In this document: positions 8,303 to 16,824 of the stretch, piece after piece | Position numbering within the stretch: the first letter of the stretch is position 1 | Layout of the letters: the number at the start of each line of letters is the position of its first letter | Origin: Clostridia bacterium | GTDB taxonomy: Bacteria > Bacillota_A > Clostridia > UMGS1883 > HGM11501 | NCBI GenBank assembly: GCA_017536285.1 | Contig: JAFXHP010000110.1 | Location: 1 to 27,536 of the forward strand | Length of the DNA stretch: 27,536 bases | Reading direction: 5' to 3' | Program-made: the position numbers and the translations under genes | The notes under the pieces: model-generated | What the model was told of the DNA's origin: nothing | The model's input: only the letters and a program-made list of their open reading frames with translations | The model's database searches: none

Positions 8303-9169
8303 ATGATATATTTTTGTGCCGACGACTACGGCCTTTGCGAAAGTGCCTCAGCTCACATCAGGCAATGTGTTGATGAAGGTATTCTCAATAAAGTCAGCGT
8401 ATTTCCCAATTTCGAAAAGGTCGATTTGATAAAATTAACAGAAAATAAAGATATCAGGCTGTCACTTCACTTAAATCTTGTTGAGGGAAGATGCATGGCC
8501 GACGCAGACAAAATAGGTCTTATTGCCGATAAAGACGGAAACTTTCTTCACACCTTTGGCGGTCTTTTTAGCCTTTGGCTCTTTCACGGGAAAAAATTCC
8601 GCAAAGAAGTTTACGAAGAAATTAAGGCTCAAATTTCATACTGGATGAGCATTTTACCAAAAGGCGTCCCCCTCTCCATTGACAGTCATCAGCATACTCA
8701 CATGATTCCATCTGTGTTCGATGCCTTAATCAAGGTTCTTAATGACGAAGGAATAAATCCCGAATATATAAGAATTCCTGCAGAACCGCTGCTTCCATAC
8801 ATAAAAACGCCCTCGCTTTATTTCACTTACAGTCCCGTAAACATAATAAAGCAATGGCTTTTGAAATTTCTGTGGCTGATTAATAAAACACGCACAAAGG
8901 AAAAAAACGTTCCGACATCCTTCTTTTTCGGAATACTTTTTTCAGGAAAAATGGATGAAAAACGCGTAAACAAAATTCTTCCGGAATATAAAAAATTGGC
9001 CGATAAGAAGAAATGGGATATAGAGGTTTTGTTCCATCCCGGCTATCTTGACGGAACAATGCCGGATTTTAAGGAAAAAAACATAGTTTTTGAAGATTTT
9101 TATTTATCAGAAAACCGTAAAACAGAATTTGACTCTGCAATGAATATATCAGAAAGAAGTGTTAAGTAA
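8303..9169 (+). CDS. ChbG/YdjC-family carbohydrate deacetylase
   Basis: 288 aa. The N-terminal CADDYG (metal-binding aspartates 7 and 8), SLHLNLVEG (H56), IDSHQHTHMIPSVFDAL (H129, H131) and the late LFHPGY mark the YdjC/ChbG/HpnK family. Members remove acetyl groups from N-acetyl sugars such as diacetylchitobiose or a lipid-linked N-acetylglucosamine. There is no signal peptide, so it should act in the cytoplasm. In this setting the likely substrate is an N-acetylhexosamine on the undecaprenyl-linked precursor or on a nucleotide-sugar product, giving a free amino group on the glycan; that is inference. The ATG directly abuts the previous stop, and its own stop overlaps the next gene (TAATG). 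Confidence 0.82.
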   Translation: MIYFCADDYGLCESASAHIRQCVDEGILNKVSVFPNFEKVDLIKLTENKDIRLSLHLNLVEGRCMADADKIGLIADKDGNFLHTFGGLFSLWLFHGKKFRKEVYEEIKAQISYWMSILPKGVPLSIDSHQHTHMIPSVFDALIKVLNDEGINPEYIRIPAEPLLPYIKTPSLYFTYSPVNIIKQWLLKFLWLINKTRTKEKNVPTSFFFGILFSGKMDEKRVNKILPEYKKLADKKKWDIEVLFHPGYLDGTMPDFKEKNIVFEDFYLSENRKTEFDSAMNISERSVK

Positions 9170-9849
9170 TGGCTTATATCGATCAGGATAAAGTTGATGA
9201 AAAAACAAGGAAAAAGCTGGAAGAAATCATCGAAAAATCATATACCACATTTTGGAGGAGAAAAAGACTTTTTGACATCTTCTTTGCCTCATTGATTTTG
9301 CTTTTCTTCCTGCCTTTAATGATTGTGATTGCAATTGTAATTGTAATCGACGATCCTTCCGCAGGCCCCTTCTACAAGCAGATAAGGGTGGGCCGTCACG
9401 GCGAGGAATTCTATATGTACAAGTTCAGAACAATGAAAGCAAATGCCGATAAGATGATTGACGAGCTTGCAAAGCAGAACGAAATGGACGGGCCTGTGTT
9501 CAAGATAAAGGACGATCCCCGCATAACGAGAGTCGGAAAATATTTAAGGAAGCTTTCTCTTGATGAGCTTATGCAGTTTTTCAATGTTCTGAAAGGCGAT
9601 ATGACATTGGTCGGCCCCAGACCTCCGCTGCCCAGGGAAGTTGAACACTATACCGATTATCAGAGACTCAGACTCCTTGTTACTCCAGGTCTCACCTGCA
9701 CCTGGCAGATTTCCAAAAACAGAAACGACATCCCCTTTGAACAATGGGTTGAAATGGATATTGAATACATACAGACAAGAACCTATCTCAATGACATTAA
9801 GATAATGCTTAAAACTCCGATAGTAATGCTTACGGCTACCGGAAGATAA
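9169..9849 (+). CDS. Priming undecaprenyl-phosphate sugar-1-phosphate transferase
   Basis: 226 aa, the size of a minimal bacterial sugar transferase (PF02397 class). It has a basic segment (WRRKRLFDIFFASL), one hydrophobic re-entrant helix about 36-60, and then the family motifs YKFRTMK, DPRITRVGKYLRKLSLDEL, NVLKGDMTLVGPRPPLPREV and TPGLTCTWQIS. The DE pair in LSLDEL is the catalytic pair in this family. It transfers a sugar phosphate from a UDP-sugar to undecaprenyl phosphate and so starts each repeat unit at the inner membrane face. The usual DELPQ reads DELMQ here, a variant I regard as tolerated. There is no extra N-terminal membrane domain as in WcaJ or CpsE. It overlaps the deacetylase gene by one base. 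Confidence 0.92.
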   Translation: MAYIDQDKVDEKTRKKLEEIIEKSYTTFWRRKRLFDIFFASLILLFFLPLMIVIAIVIVIDDPSAGPFYKQIRVGRHGEEFYMYKFRTMKANADKMIDELAKQNEMDGPVFKIKDDPRITRVGKYLRKLSLDELMQFFNVLKGDMTLVGPRPPLPREVEHYTDYQRLRLLVTPGLTCTWQISKNRNDIPFEQWVEMDIEYIQTRTYLNDIKIMLKTPIVMLTATGR

Positions 9850-9869
9850 CAAATTTTGGAGTGAATAAA

Positions 9870-10988
9870 ATGAAAGTTGCCATGATTGGCCATAAAGTTG
9901 TACCATCAAGACGAGGCGGAATAGAAAATGTCCTTACCACGCTTTGTCCTATACTTTGCGAAATGGGCCTTGACGTTACCTGCTATAACCGTTCGTCTGA
10001 CAAAGTTGAAAATGAATATGTCGGAACCGTGCATGACAAAATGTATAAAGGCGTAAAGCTTAAAACCGCATGGACGATAAATTTCCGTGGGTTTGCTGCA
10101 ATGATAGCATCCTTCACGGCGGCAATTGCGGCATCCTTCGGGAAATACGATGTTATTCACTTCCACGCGGAGGGTCCCTGTGCGGCATTATGGATTCCGA
10201 AGCTTTTCGGAAAGAAATGCATAGCAACCGTCCACGGTCTTGACTGGCAGAGAGAAAAATGGGGCAAGGGTTTTGCTTCAAAATATATCAAATTCGGAGA
10301 AAAGGTTTTAGCCAAATATGCAGATGAGGTTATCGTTTTAAGCGATGCTGCCCACGATTATTTCAAAGAAACATACAACCGTGAAACCACTGTTATTCAT
10401 AACGGAATAAGCCGTCCCGAAAGAAAAGATGCCAATATTATAACCGAAAAATACGGTCTTTCGAAAGACGGATATATATCCCTTGTTTCAAGGCTTACTG
10501 CAGAAAAAGGCGTTCACTATCTTATTGACGCCTACAAGATGATTGAGACAGATAAAAAGCTTGTAATCGCAGGAGATACCAGCGATACGGATGAATATGT
10601 GAAAATGCTTAAAGAAAAGGCCGAAGGAAACCCGAATATTATTTTCACGGGCTTTATTTCAGGAGATACATTAAAGGAAATCTATTCCAACGCTTATATA
10701 AATGTACTTCCCTCCGACCTTGAGGGGATGTCTTTATGTCTCCTTGAGTCTCTTGCCTACAGAAATGCGCTTTTATGTTCAGACATTCCCGAAAACACTT
10801 CCGTTGCCGAGGACAAAGCACTTTATTTCAAAAAAGGCAATATAGAAGATTTGGCAGAAAAGCTTAAATTGCTGTGCAATGACGCTTCCCTGGTCTCCTC
10901 CCTCCGTGACGGTGCGGATGACTTCATTTTAAGTAAATACAACTGGTCAGATGTTGCAAAAGCAACTTACGAGCTTTATCAAAAATAA
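9870..10988 (+). CDS. GT4-family glycosyltransferase
   Basis: A GT-B fold protein of 372 aa from ATG 9870, chosen because GGAGTG (9858-9863) is well placed and the in-frame GTG at 9861 overlaps it. The N-terminus KVAMIGHKVVPSRRGGIENV is the glycine-rich acceptor-side loop seen in rhamnosyl/galactosyl transferases of this group (DUF1972-like). VIHFHAEGP, TVHGLDWQR, SRLTAEKGVHYLIDAY and the EGMSLCLLESLAY stretch with its E-x7-E-type pair mark GT4. It probably adds the second sugar, given that it follows the priming transferase directly. Donor unknown. Confidence 0.88.
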   Translation: MKVAMIGHKVVPSRRGGIENVLTTLCPILCEMGLDVTCYNRSSDKVENEYVGTVHDKMYKGVKLKTAWTINFRGFAAMIASFTAAIAASFGKYDVIHFHAEGPCAALWIPKLFGKKCIATVHGLDWQREKWGKGFASKYIKFGEKVLAKYADEVIVLSDAAHDYFKETYNRETTVIHNGISRPERKDANIITEKYGLSKDGYISLVSRLTAEKGVHYLIDAYKMIETDKKLVIAGDTSDTDEYVKMLKEKAEGNPNIIFTGFISGDTLKEIYSNAYINVLPSDLEGMSLCLLESLAYRNALLCSDIPENTSVAEDKALYFKKGNIEDLAEKLKLLCNDASLVSSLRDGADDFILSKYNWSDVAKATYELYQK

Positions 10989-11007
10989 ATGTAAAGGTTT
11001 GTTTAAT

Positions 11008-12231
11008 ATGGATATTATGAAAAACACCGACAATCATCACAACAGAGTATGCGAAATATTTAAGGATCTCGCCTCTAAAAAGCTTTATGACACATGGATT
11101 GACAGTTTTGATGTCAATGTTGTTGACGATAAACACGTTTCTGTAATTTATCACGGCTCCGAAGACATAAAAAAGTTCAAAAAAGAGTGCAAAAAAGTCC
11201 TGACTTTCTGCATTTATTCTGCAATTGACGTGGACATAAATATCAAATTTACGAAAAACACCACAAACGAAGTTTTACCTTCCAAAACCAGGAAGAACTT
11301 AACGGCTCTCAAGTTCTTTATTCTGGGAATGTTATTTGTTTGTCTTGCAACTGCCGTTATTGTTATTATGTGCAGTTATATAGGAAACCGTAATTTCAGG
11401 GAAACCTTTTACAGCACCAGCAGCATAAAGGTTGACAGTCCTGTTCGTATTATCCAGCTTTCAGATATGCACGGTGCGAAATACGGCAAGGACAACGAAA
11501 AGTTGATTTCCCGTATCAGAGTGCTTAACCCTGACATTATTATCTGCACCGGAGATATTGTGGATTCCGTAAATGAAGATAAGGACTATGCAATCGCTCT
11601 CGGAAAAGAGCTTTCGGAAATTGCTCCTTCCTATTATATATACGGAAACAACGAAGTTGAAGGTATTTACGATGTACCGCTTAACGAAAAAGAACTTGAT
11701 GAAAAGTTCGGCTTTGATAAAAATAACCGTGACGAAACAGCACTTACCAATCTCAGTGATAATTTTGAAGACGAGCTTGAGAAAACCGGCATGAAGGTTT
11801 TGAAAAACGAAAAGGACACCATAAAAGTAAAAACAATGACAATTGATGTATACGGAGTTTTAAATTCAAACCCCTCATCCTTTTGGTCTTACTCCGAAAA
11901 AGCTTTTTTAAGCTATATAGAAGAAAATCCCGGAAATTTGAAAATCACAGCTGTTCACGAGCCGTTTATTTTTGAGGAATTTAATCCCGAATTCTGGGGG
12001 GATTTAATGCTTGCAGGCCACACTCACGGCGGCGTAATGCGTATTCCCATGCTCGGCCCTCTTTATACAACCGAAGGCGGGTTATTCCCTGAACGAGGCG
12101 GCGACTTTGTTTACGGAAGATATGATGCGGCAGGAAAGCCTTTGATTATAAGCTCAGGTCTTGAAAACAATAGTATTTTACGAATAAACAATCAGCCGGA
12201 ACTTGTTGTCATTGACATTAATAAATTTTAA
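11008..12231 (+). CDS. Membrane metallophosphoesterase with a DnaA-N-like cytoplasmic domain
   Basis: 407 aa from ATG 11008 (AAAGG at 10993-10997). Residues 12-82 (EIFKDLASKKLYDTWIDSFD, then a beta-hairpin and a helix, ending DVDINIKF) look like the N-terminal domain of DnaA, including the xxxTWIxxF core. One transmembrane helix follows at about 100-122, then a calcineurin-like phosphoesterase domain: SDMHG (D153, H155), TGDIVD (D183), GNNE (213-216), H317 and GHTHGG (H338, H340). The ending SSGLENNSILRIN resembles the YkuE/YaeI/LpxG branch, which cleaves pyrophosphate-linked lipids. The catalytic GNH(D/E) histidine is N215 here. With a single helix the enzyme domain should face outside and the DnaA-like domain inside. 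Undecaprenyl-pyrophosphate or another lipid diphosphate is a possible substrate. Enzyme class sure; N-domain and function less so. Confidence 0.75.
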   Translation: MDIMKNTDNHHNRVCEIFKDLASKKLYDTWIDSFDVNVVDDKHVSVIYHGSEDIKKFKKECKKVLTFCIYSAIDVDINIKFTKNTTNEVLPSKTRKNLTALKFFILGMLFVCLATAVIVIMCSYIGNRNFRETFYSTSSIKVDSPVRIIQLSDMHGAKYGKDNEKLISRIRVLNPDIIICTGDIVDSVNEDKDYAIALGKELSEIAPSYYIYGNNEVEGIYDVPLNEKELDEKFGFDKNNRDETALTNLSDNFEDELEKTGMKVLKNEKDTIKVKTMTIDVYGVLNSNPSSFWSYSEKAFLSYIEENPGNLKITAVHEPFIFEEFNPEFWGDLMLAGHTHGGVMRIPMLGPLYTTEGGLFPERGGDFVYGRYDAAGKPLIISSGLENNSILRINNQPELVVIDINKF

Positions 12232-12249
12232 TTAAAGGAGGAATAAACG

Positions 12250-13605
12250 ATGCTTACCGGTATAATTCAGAAATTGATTCTTTTGGCTGTCGGTATTTTG
12301 TTTTTGTCATCAGGTGCAATAATATTTCTCCGCTTAAAAAACGTCAATCGTACAGAACGTACACAAATTTTCAAAACGGCAGAATATTTCAACGCATGGA
12401 TAATCCTTATTTGCTTTGTAACCACAATTGTTTACGGACTTTTCAATCATTTTGAAATGAAAAAATCCGTTCATGCAATACTTTCCCTTAACTATTCCGA
12501 GGCGTCTCAGGCACTTAATTCCAACGGAACAAGATACAACATGGCGGAAATTATAAGCGATGAAGTTGTGGAAAGAGCCATAAAAAAAGGTGCTCTTCCC
12601 GATGTCACGGCAAAACAGCTTAAAAACTGCCTTGTGGTTTACCCCTGCGTACAGGGCGGTGTGGGAGATGAAACACAGTACCACATTTCCACAGAATTTG
12701 CAGTTGAATACCACGCATCCAAAGATACCGATCACCTTGATTCAGAAAATGTCATCAAGCTTATAACAGGTGCCTATAAAGAATATTACATTGAAAAATA
12801 TACCGACAATTTTAAGCTTGACAGCGAAAAGCCGGATTTTACAGAAATGGAATATATGGATGTAGTTTCATATTTCGACAAAGAAGCACAGGCCATCCTT
12901 AATTATCTTTACGGAATGGCCGGAAAAAATCCCAGCTTTGTCACCGAAAACGGAAGCACATTCAACTCCATTGCGGGTAAAGTTTATCAATTCAAAGAAA
13001 CCCAGATAAATCAGAACTTAAAATCCCTTATACTGCAAAACGGAATTGTAAGAGATGAAGACGAATATGTTGACAGGCTTTCATATCACAATAAAAACGT
13101 GGATTTTGACCGTCAGAAAAATCAGGTTTCTTATAATCTCTGCAACAGTGCCATTGCCATGTACAGCGAGGAAATGACCAGAATCGTACTTGTCCCCACC
13201 TGGGATCAATCAGGCAAGTACTACATGGGAAGAACAAAGGTTGGCGTTGACGAGCTTTCCGTAATGGCCACAAACTTCAGTGACTATGTGGCATCCAACG
13301 AAAAGGAAATCATGGATAACAAGCTTATTATGGAAAAAATTTCATCGGGAAGTGATGATTCTTCACTTTATTCTTCAGCAGACTCTCTTATAGAATCAAT
13401 TTATACAAGCATCAAGGACTTTGAAAAAGAAGCAATTACCGCAGGAAGAGAGTATTCCCGCCATAAAATGAACCAGTGTATTGCAGTAAGTATTTACGGA
13501 ATTTCAATTATGAGCGAGCTTAAAACGCTTATACTCTTTGCAGCCTTTACATATATATCGCTCATGCTTTATCACATTTCAAAGAAGTTCCCCAAAAAAG
13601 CTTAA
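12250..13605 (+). CDS. Wzz-like polysaccharide co-polymerase (chain-length) protein, no cytoplasmic domain
   Basis: 451 aa with an excellent AGGAGG ahead of the ATG. Two hydrophobic helices near 5-28 and 47-66, with a basic cytoplasmic loop between them, lead into a large extracellular domain (about 67-423) and a last helix about 424-443 with a basic cytoplasmic tail. The start of the ectodomain, LNYSEASQALNSNGTRYNMA then EIISDEVVERAIKKG, has the Wzz/PCP pattern of a strand, an NPxG-like turn and the beginning of a helix. The adjacent protein (13618) has the same pattern, so the two are likely paralogous partners in one oligomer that controls glycan chain length and polymerase output. The extra N-terminal helix is unusual for a PCP. 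Similarity is distant and rests on pattern reading. Confidence 0.6.
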   Translation: MLTGIIQKLILLAVGILFLSSGAIIFLRLKNVNRTERTQIFKTAEYFNAWIILICFVTTIVYGLFNHFEMKKSVHAILSLNYSEASQALNSNGTRYNMAEIISDEVVERAIKKGALPDVTAKQLKNCLVVYPCVQGGVGDETQYHISTEFAVEYHASKDTDHLDSENVIKLITGAYKEYYIEKYTDNFKLDSEKPDFTEMEYMDVVSYFDKEAQAILNYLYGMAGKNPSFVTENGSTFNSIAGKVYQFKETQINQNLKSLILQNGIVRDEDEYVDRLSYHNKNVDFDRQKNQVSYNLCNSAIAMYSEEMTRIVLVPTWDQSGKYYMGRTKVGVDELSVMATNFSDYVASNEKEIMDNKLIMEKISSGSDDSSLYSSADSLIESIYTSIKDFEKEAITAGREYSRHKMNQCIAVSIYGISIMSELKTLILFAAFTYISLMLYHISKKFPKKA

Positions 13606-13617
13606 AGGAGGATAGCA

Positions 13618-15468
13618 ATGAAAAATTTCGAAATTTTAAGATACTTAAAAAGATTACTTCCCATCATCATTGTTATCTGTCTTCTGGCAACTTATGCTAT
13701 CCATTTTAAGCTTTCACGTTCCAATACATATATAGCATCAGAGGTTATCCACTATAATGATGAGCAGGCGGAAAAAGGCCTTGCTCCCACCGGAGAAAAG
13801 CTGGATGTAAATGAAATTAAATCCTCTGCAGTAATGTCAAGAGTGGTTGACAAAATGGGCCTTACCGGAATTTATTCCGTTGACAGCCTTATTTCGAGAA
13901 TTGAAATAACCCCCATCGAGGACAAAGATAAGGTTGCACAGAAGGATGCAAAACTTGAAGAGGGCGAAGAATACATATATAAGCCCAGCACCTTCATTAT
14001 TTCCTTTGCCGCAACAAGTGGCGAAGGCCCCGACTTTGCGAGAACTGTTCTTGACGAGATTCTGGATGTTTACTTTGAGCAGTTCAGCCAGAAATATGTA
14101 AACGTAGCTCCCGCAAACAATACCATTGAAAACTTAAATAAAAACGATTATGACTTCATCGAAATAATGGAGCTTATCGACACAAGCATTGACAACACTC
14201 TTTCCACGTTATATCAAAGAATCGACCAGAATAACTATTACAGAGCTACAGAAACCGGGGTATCATTTTCCGAGCTGGCAGATGATTTCAATTATTTAAG
14301 ACAGGTTAACGTTTCATCACTTTTCTCTAAAATTTATGAGTATCAGATTACAAAAAACCGGGCTGTTTTAGTATCCGACTATACAACAAGAATAGACAAT
14401 AACGGCATTTCCAACGAGAAAGACGAAAGCATAATAGAAGACGTTGTTACGGTAATTGATGCCTATGTAACAAAAATGCGTGAATCGGGAAACACTAACA
14501 TAACCTACGAATACATTCTCGATAATCTTCACGAGCGTAATCCCCAGGATTATTTAAGCGACCAGACCGTTACCTATGACGAGCTTATTTACAGTTGGAG
14601 AGACCATAACGAAAGCAAGGAGCATGCAATTATCGACTCTGCGTATTGTCGTTACATAATTGATACCTTCACCTCCTGCACCGGCAACTGCGGCGGAAAA
14701 TGTGAATCATCATCGCTTACCTGTGCAGAGCTGAGCAACTCAGAATATGCTGCTGTCAGAGCCGAGGTTGAGGAAGAAATTGATTCCCTTCTTAAAGAGC
14801 TTTCCACTCTTTACGATATCACAACAAAAACCAATGAAGAATATAACAAATACCTTGGTGCAAGCTATATTTCCGTATTATCCTCTGCTTCTGTGAGAGA
14901 AAGTGTAAATGTAACACTTTATACCGCAATTGCCTTCTTCTTCCTTGTGGTTCTCTGCTCCGGCGGTGCCATTATTCTCGGAAGAGCCGGTGATATAATA
15001 AATTACATTTTCTATACCGACCATCTTACAGAATTCGGCAACAGGGCATATCTTGATAAGTACTTGAAATCCAAGGATAAAAAACTTCTCGATGACGGCG
15101 TTGTTTACTGTATGGTGGATATATCAAATCTTTCACACATTAACGGAGAACACTCCAGAGCTGCAGGCGATGACATAATAAAGATGTTTGCATATTACCT
15201 TAAAGAGTCCTTCGGAAAATCGAACACCGAATACATCTATAACGGCAACGGCAGCTTTGTCATGTTGACAGAGGATTCCGATTATATTACCGTTGAGGAT
15301 ATTATGAGACTATTCAGACTGCGACTTGATGAAAGAGAAGAACTAAGAGACATTGTAATCGAATACAAAATCGGTATTGCAGAAACCTTTAAGGAAAATA
15401 AAACCGCAAGAAAATTGCTTTCAGAAGCTATAGGAAACAAAAAGAACTACACTTCGGACGTAAGATAA
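13618..15468 (+). CDS. Wzz-like chain-length protein fused to a degenerate GGDEF domain
   Basis: 616 aa, ATG 13618 behind AGGAGG. One helix at about 13-30, a long extracellular PCP-type domain (31-431) opening with VIHYNDEQAEKGLAPTGEKL and DVNEIKSSAVMSRVVDKMGL, a second helix 432-455, then a cytoplasmic GGDEF fold from about 463. The GGDEF fold is recognisable by YTDHLTEFGNRAYLDKYL and VDISNLSHINGEHSRAAGDD, but the signature reads GNGSF (543-547) and no RxxD site is present, so cyclase activity should be lost. It may bind GTP or c-di-GMP, or act through dimerisation. Five cysteines lie at 344-369 in the ectodomain. In Gram-positive PCP systems a tyrosine kinase occupies the cytoplasmic side; here the GGDEF-like domain does. 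The fusion lies within a single uninterrupted frame. Confidence 0.8.
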   Translation: MKNFEILRYLKRLLPIIIVICLLATYAIHFKLSRSNTYIASEVIHYNDEQAEKGLAPTGEKLDVNEIKSSAVMSRVVDKMGLTGIYSVDSLISRIEITPIEDKDKVAQKDAKLEEGEEYIYKPSTFIISFAATSGEGPDFARTVLDEILDVYFEQFSQKYVNVAPANNTIENLNKNDYDFIEIMELIDTSIDNTLSTLYQRIDQNNYYRATETGVSFSELADDFNYLRQVNVSSLFSKIYEYQITKNRAVLVSDYTTRIDNNGISNEKDESIIEDVVTVIDAYVTKMRESGNTNITYEYILDNLHERNPQDYLSDQTVTYDELIYSWRDHNESKEHAIIDSAYCRYIIDTFTSCTGNCGGKCESSSLTCAELSNSEYAAVRAEVEEEIDSLLKELSTLYDITTKTNEEYNKYLGASYISVLSSASVRESVNVTLYTAIAFFFLVVLCSGGAIILGRAGDIINYIFYTDHLTEFGNRAYLDKYLKSKDKKLLDDGVVYCMVDISNLSHINGEHSRAAGDDIIKMFAYYLKESFGKSNTEYIYNGNGSFVMLTEDSDYITVEDIMRLFRLRLDEREELRDIVIEYKIGIAETFKENKTARKLLSEAIGNKKNYTSDVR

Positions 15469-15519
15469 TATTAAAGTTTTCCTTAAATCAGGCACTTTAT
15501 GAGAAAGGAGGGCAACTTT

Positions 15520-16824
15520 GTGGAAGAAAAAATTCTCGGAAAAGCAAAAACATTTTATTTCATGCTTGTTGCTGTGATGATGTATTACTTTCTCAACGAA
15601 TATATTGATATAGGTCTGCACATCACATTCCGCCACGCCTTTGCCCTCGTTCTCTTTGCAAGTGCAACAGTTTTGTTTTTATATAAACCAAATATCGCAA
15701 GGGGTTTTACCGCCTTCACTGATGCCTGTGTTTACAGCCTTCCCCTCCTTGTAACCACATCGGTTTCTCTTTTTGTATGGTTCATGGAAACGGTGGATGT
15801 AGGCGTAATTTCCAGAGGTCTTTCAAGCTCCTTCATATATTCCAATATGCTCTCCTTTGCTTTGGGAGCAGGTGCACTGCTTTACATATTCGGAAATAAC
15901 GGTATATGGTATAACCTTGCAGCTATTTTAATTGCAAATATTTTAATGCTGATAAGGGTTATTGCCGAAAACGGAATAGGCGGCTTTTTTTCGGAATTTG
16001 TAACGCTGGTTGTAACCTTTGCAGGCGTCACCGGTGACATTATTGTTCAGGCGGAAATCCACGAGCTTGCATTTTGTCTCGGAGCATATCTTATATACAT
16101 GCTCTATAAACCCAAGAAAAGTATAATATATTTTATTTTCCTTTTCCTGAGCCTTTTCTGCTTTCTTGCGGCATTCAAGAGAATTGCCATAATAGCCATT
16201 GCAATTGCCCTTTTCTTTGGGTACCTGTTAAAATTCATCGCTAAATATAACAAAAAAACTGCGGAAATACTCGTTATAATACTGTCGGTCGCAGTAATAG
16301 TTCTTCTTATAGGCTATATAGCACTTATAAAAATGGATGCCTTTGAACTTCTTGAAGAAGCAGGAATTAACACCAGCGGCCGTGTGGAAATTTACAATGC
16401 TGTCGATGAATTTTATGAGTTCAATCCGGGATTTCTCGGAAACGGAATAGGCTTTCTCACCTACCAGCTTAATACCTTCATGAATGTGGGAGTTGCCTCA
16501 GTTCACAACGACTTTCTTCAGCATTTCATCGACCTTGGATTCTGGGGATACATCATCTGGCTAATCACAATGACTCTCACAAGAACATGCTATTTCGGAA
16601 GACGCGGCAATGTGGAAAATGCCATAATTTCATTTATACTTACCCTTTATCTTATTATTGTATCCACCACCGACAACACCATGAACTATCCGCTTTTAAC
16701 AGGGGTTCTTGCAATTTTGATGATGGGAGAAAGCTTTGGAGAAAATGTACGATACAGAGAAAACAAAATGTTCGGTTATATTTCCGAAGCTAACCGAGGA
16801 GAGAAAGGAGATTCTGTTTTATGA
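15520..16824 (+). CDS. wzy: Wzy/O-antigen-ligase-type polysaccharide polymerase
   Basis: 434 aa with about ten to twelve transmembrane helices and one larger outside loop (about 310-350) containing INTSGRVEIYNAVDEFYEFN and later SVHNDFLQHFIDLGFWGY. The R in TSGR and the H in VHNDFLQ followed by GFWG are the typical features of Wzy polymerases and WaaL ligases. It should join repeat units on undecaprenyl pyrophosphate at the outer face of the membrane, next to the chain-length proteins encoded just upstream. The GTG at 15520 is preferred over ATG 15499 because AAAGGAGGG (15504-15512) lies seven bases upstream of it and downstream of the ATG. Its stop overlaps the next start (ATGA). Confidence 0.85.
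   Translation: MEEKILGKAKTFYFMLVAVMMYYFLNEYIDIGLHITFRHAFALVLFASATVLFLYKPNIARGFTAFTDACVYSLPLLVTTSVSLFVWFMETVDVGVISRGLSSSFIYSNMLSFALGAGALLYIFGNNGIWYNLAAILIANILMLIRVIAENGIGGFFSEFVTLVVTFAGVTGDIIVQAEIHELAFCLGAYLIYMLYKPKKSIIYFIFLFLSLFCFLAAFKRIAIIAIAIALFFGYLLKFIAKYNKKTAEILVIILSVAVIVLLIGYIALIKMDAFELLEEAGINTSGRVEIYNAVDEFYEFNPGFLGNGIGFLTYQLNTFMNVGVASVHNDFLQHFIDLGFWGYIIWLITMTLTRTCYFGRRGNVENAIISFILTLYLIIVSTTDNTMNYPLLTGVLAILMMGESFGENVRYRENKMFGYISEANRGEKGDSVL

Noticed and set aside
9589..9602. DELMQ instead of DELPQ in the priming transferase as a loss-of-function sign
   Set aside because: The catalytic DE pair and all other motifs are intact, and this position tolerates other residues in clostridial members as far as I know.
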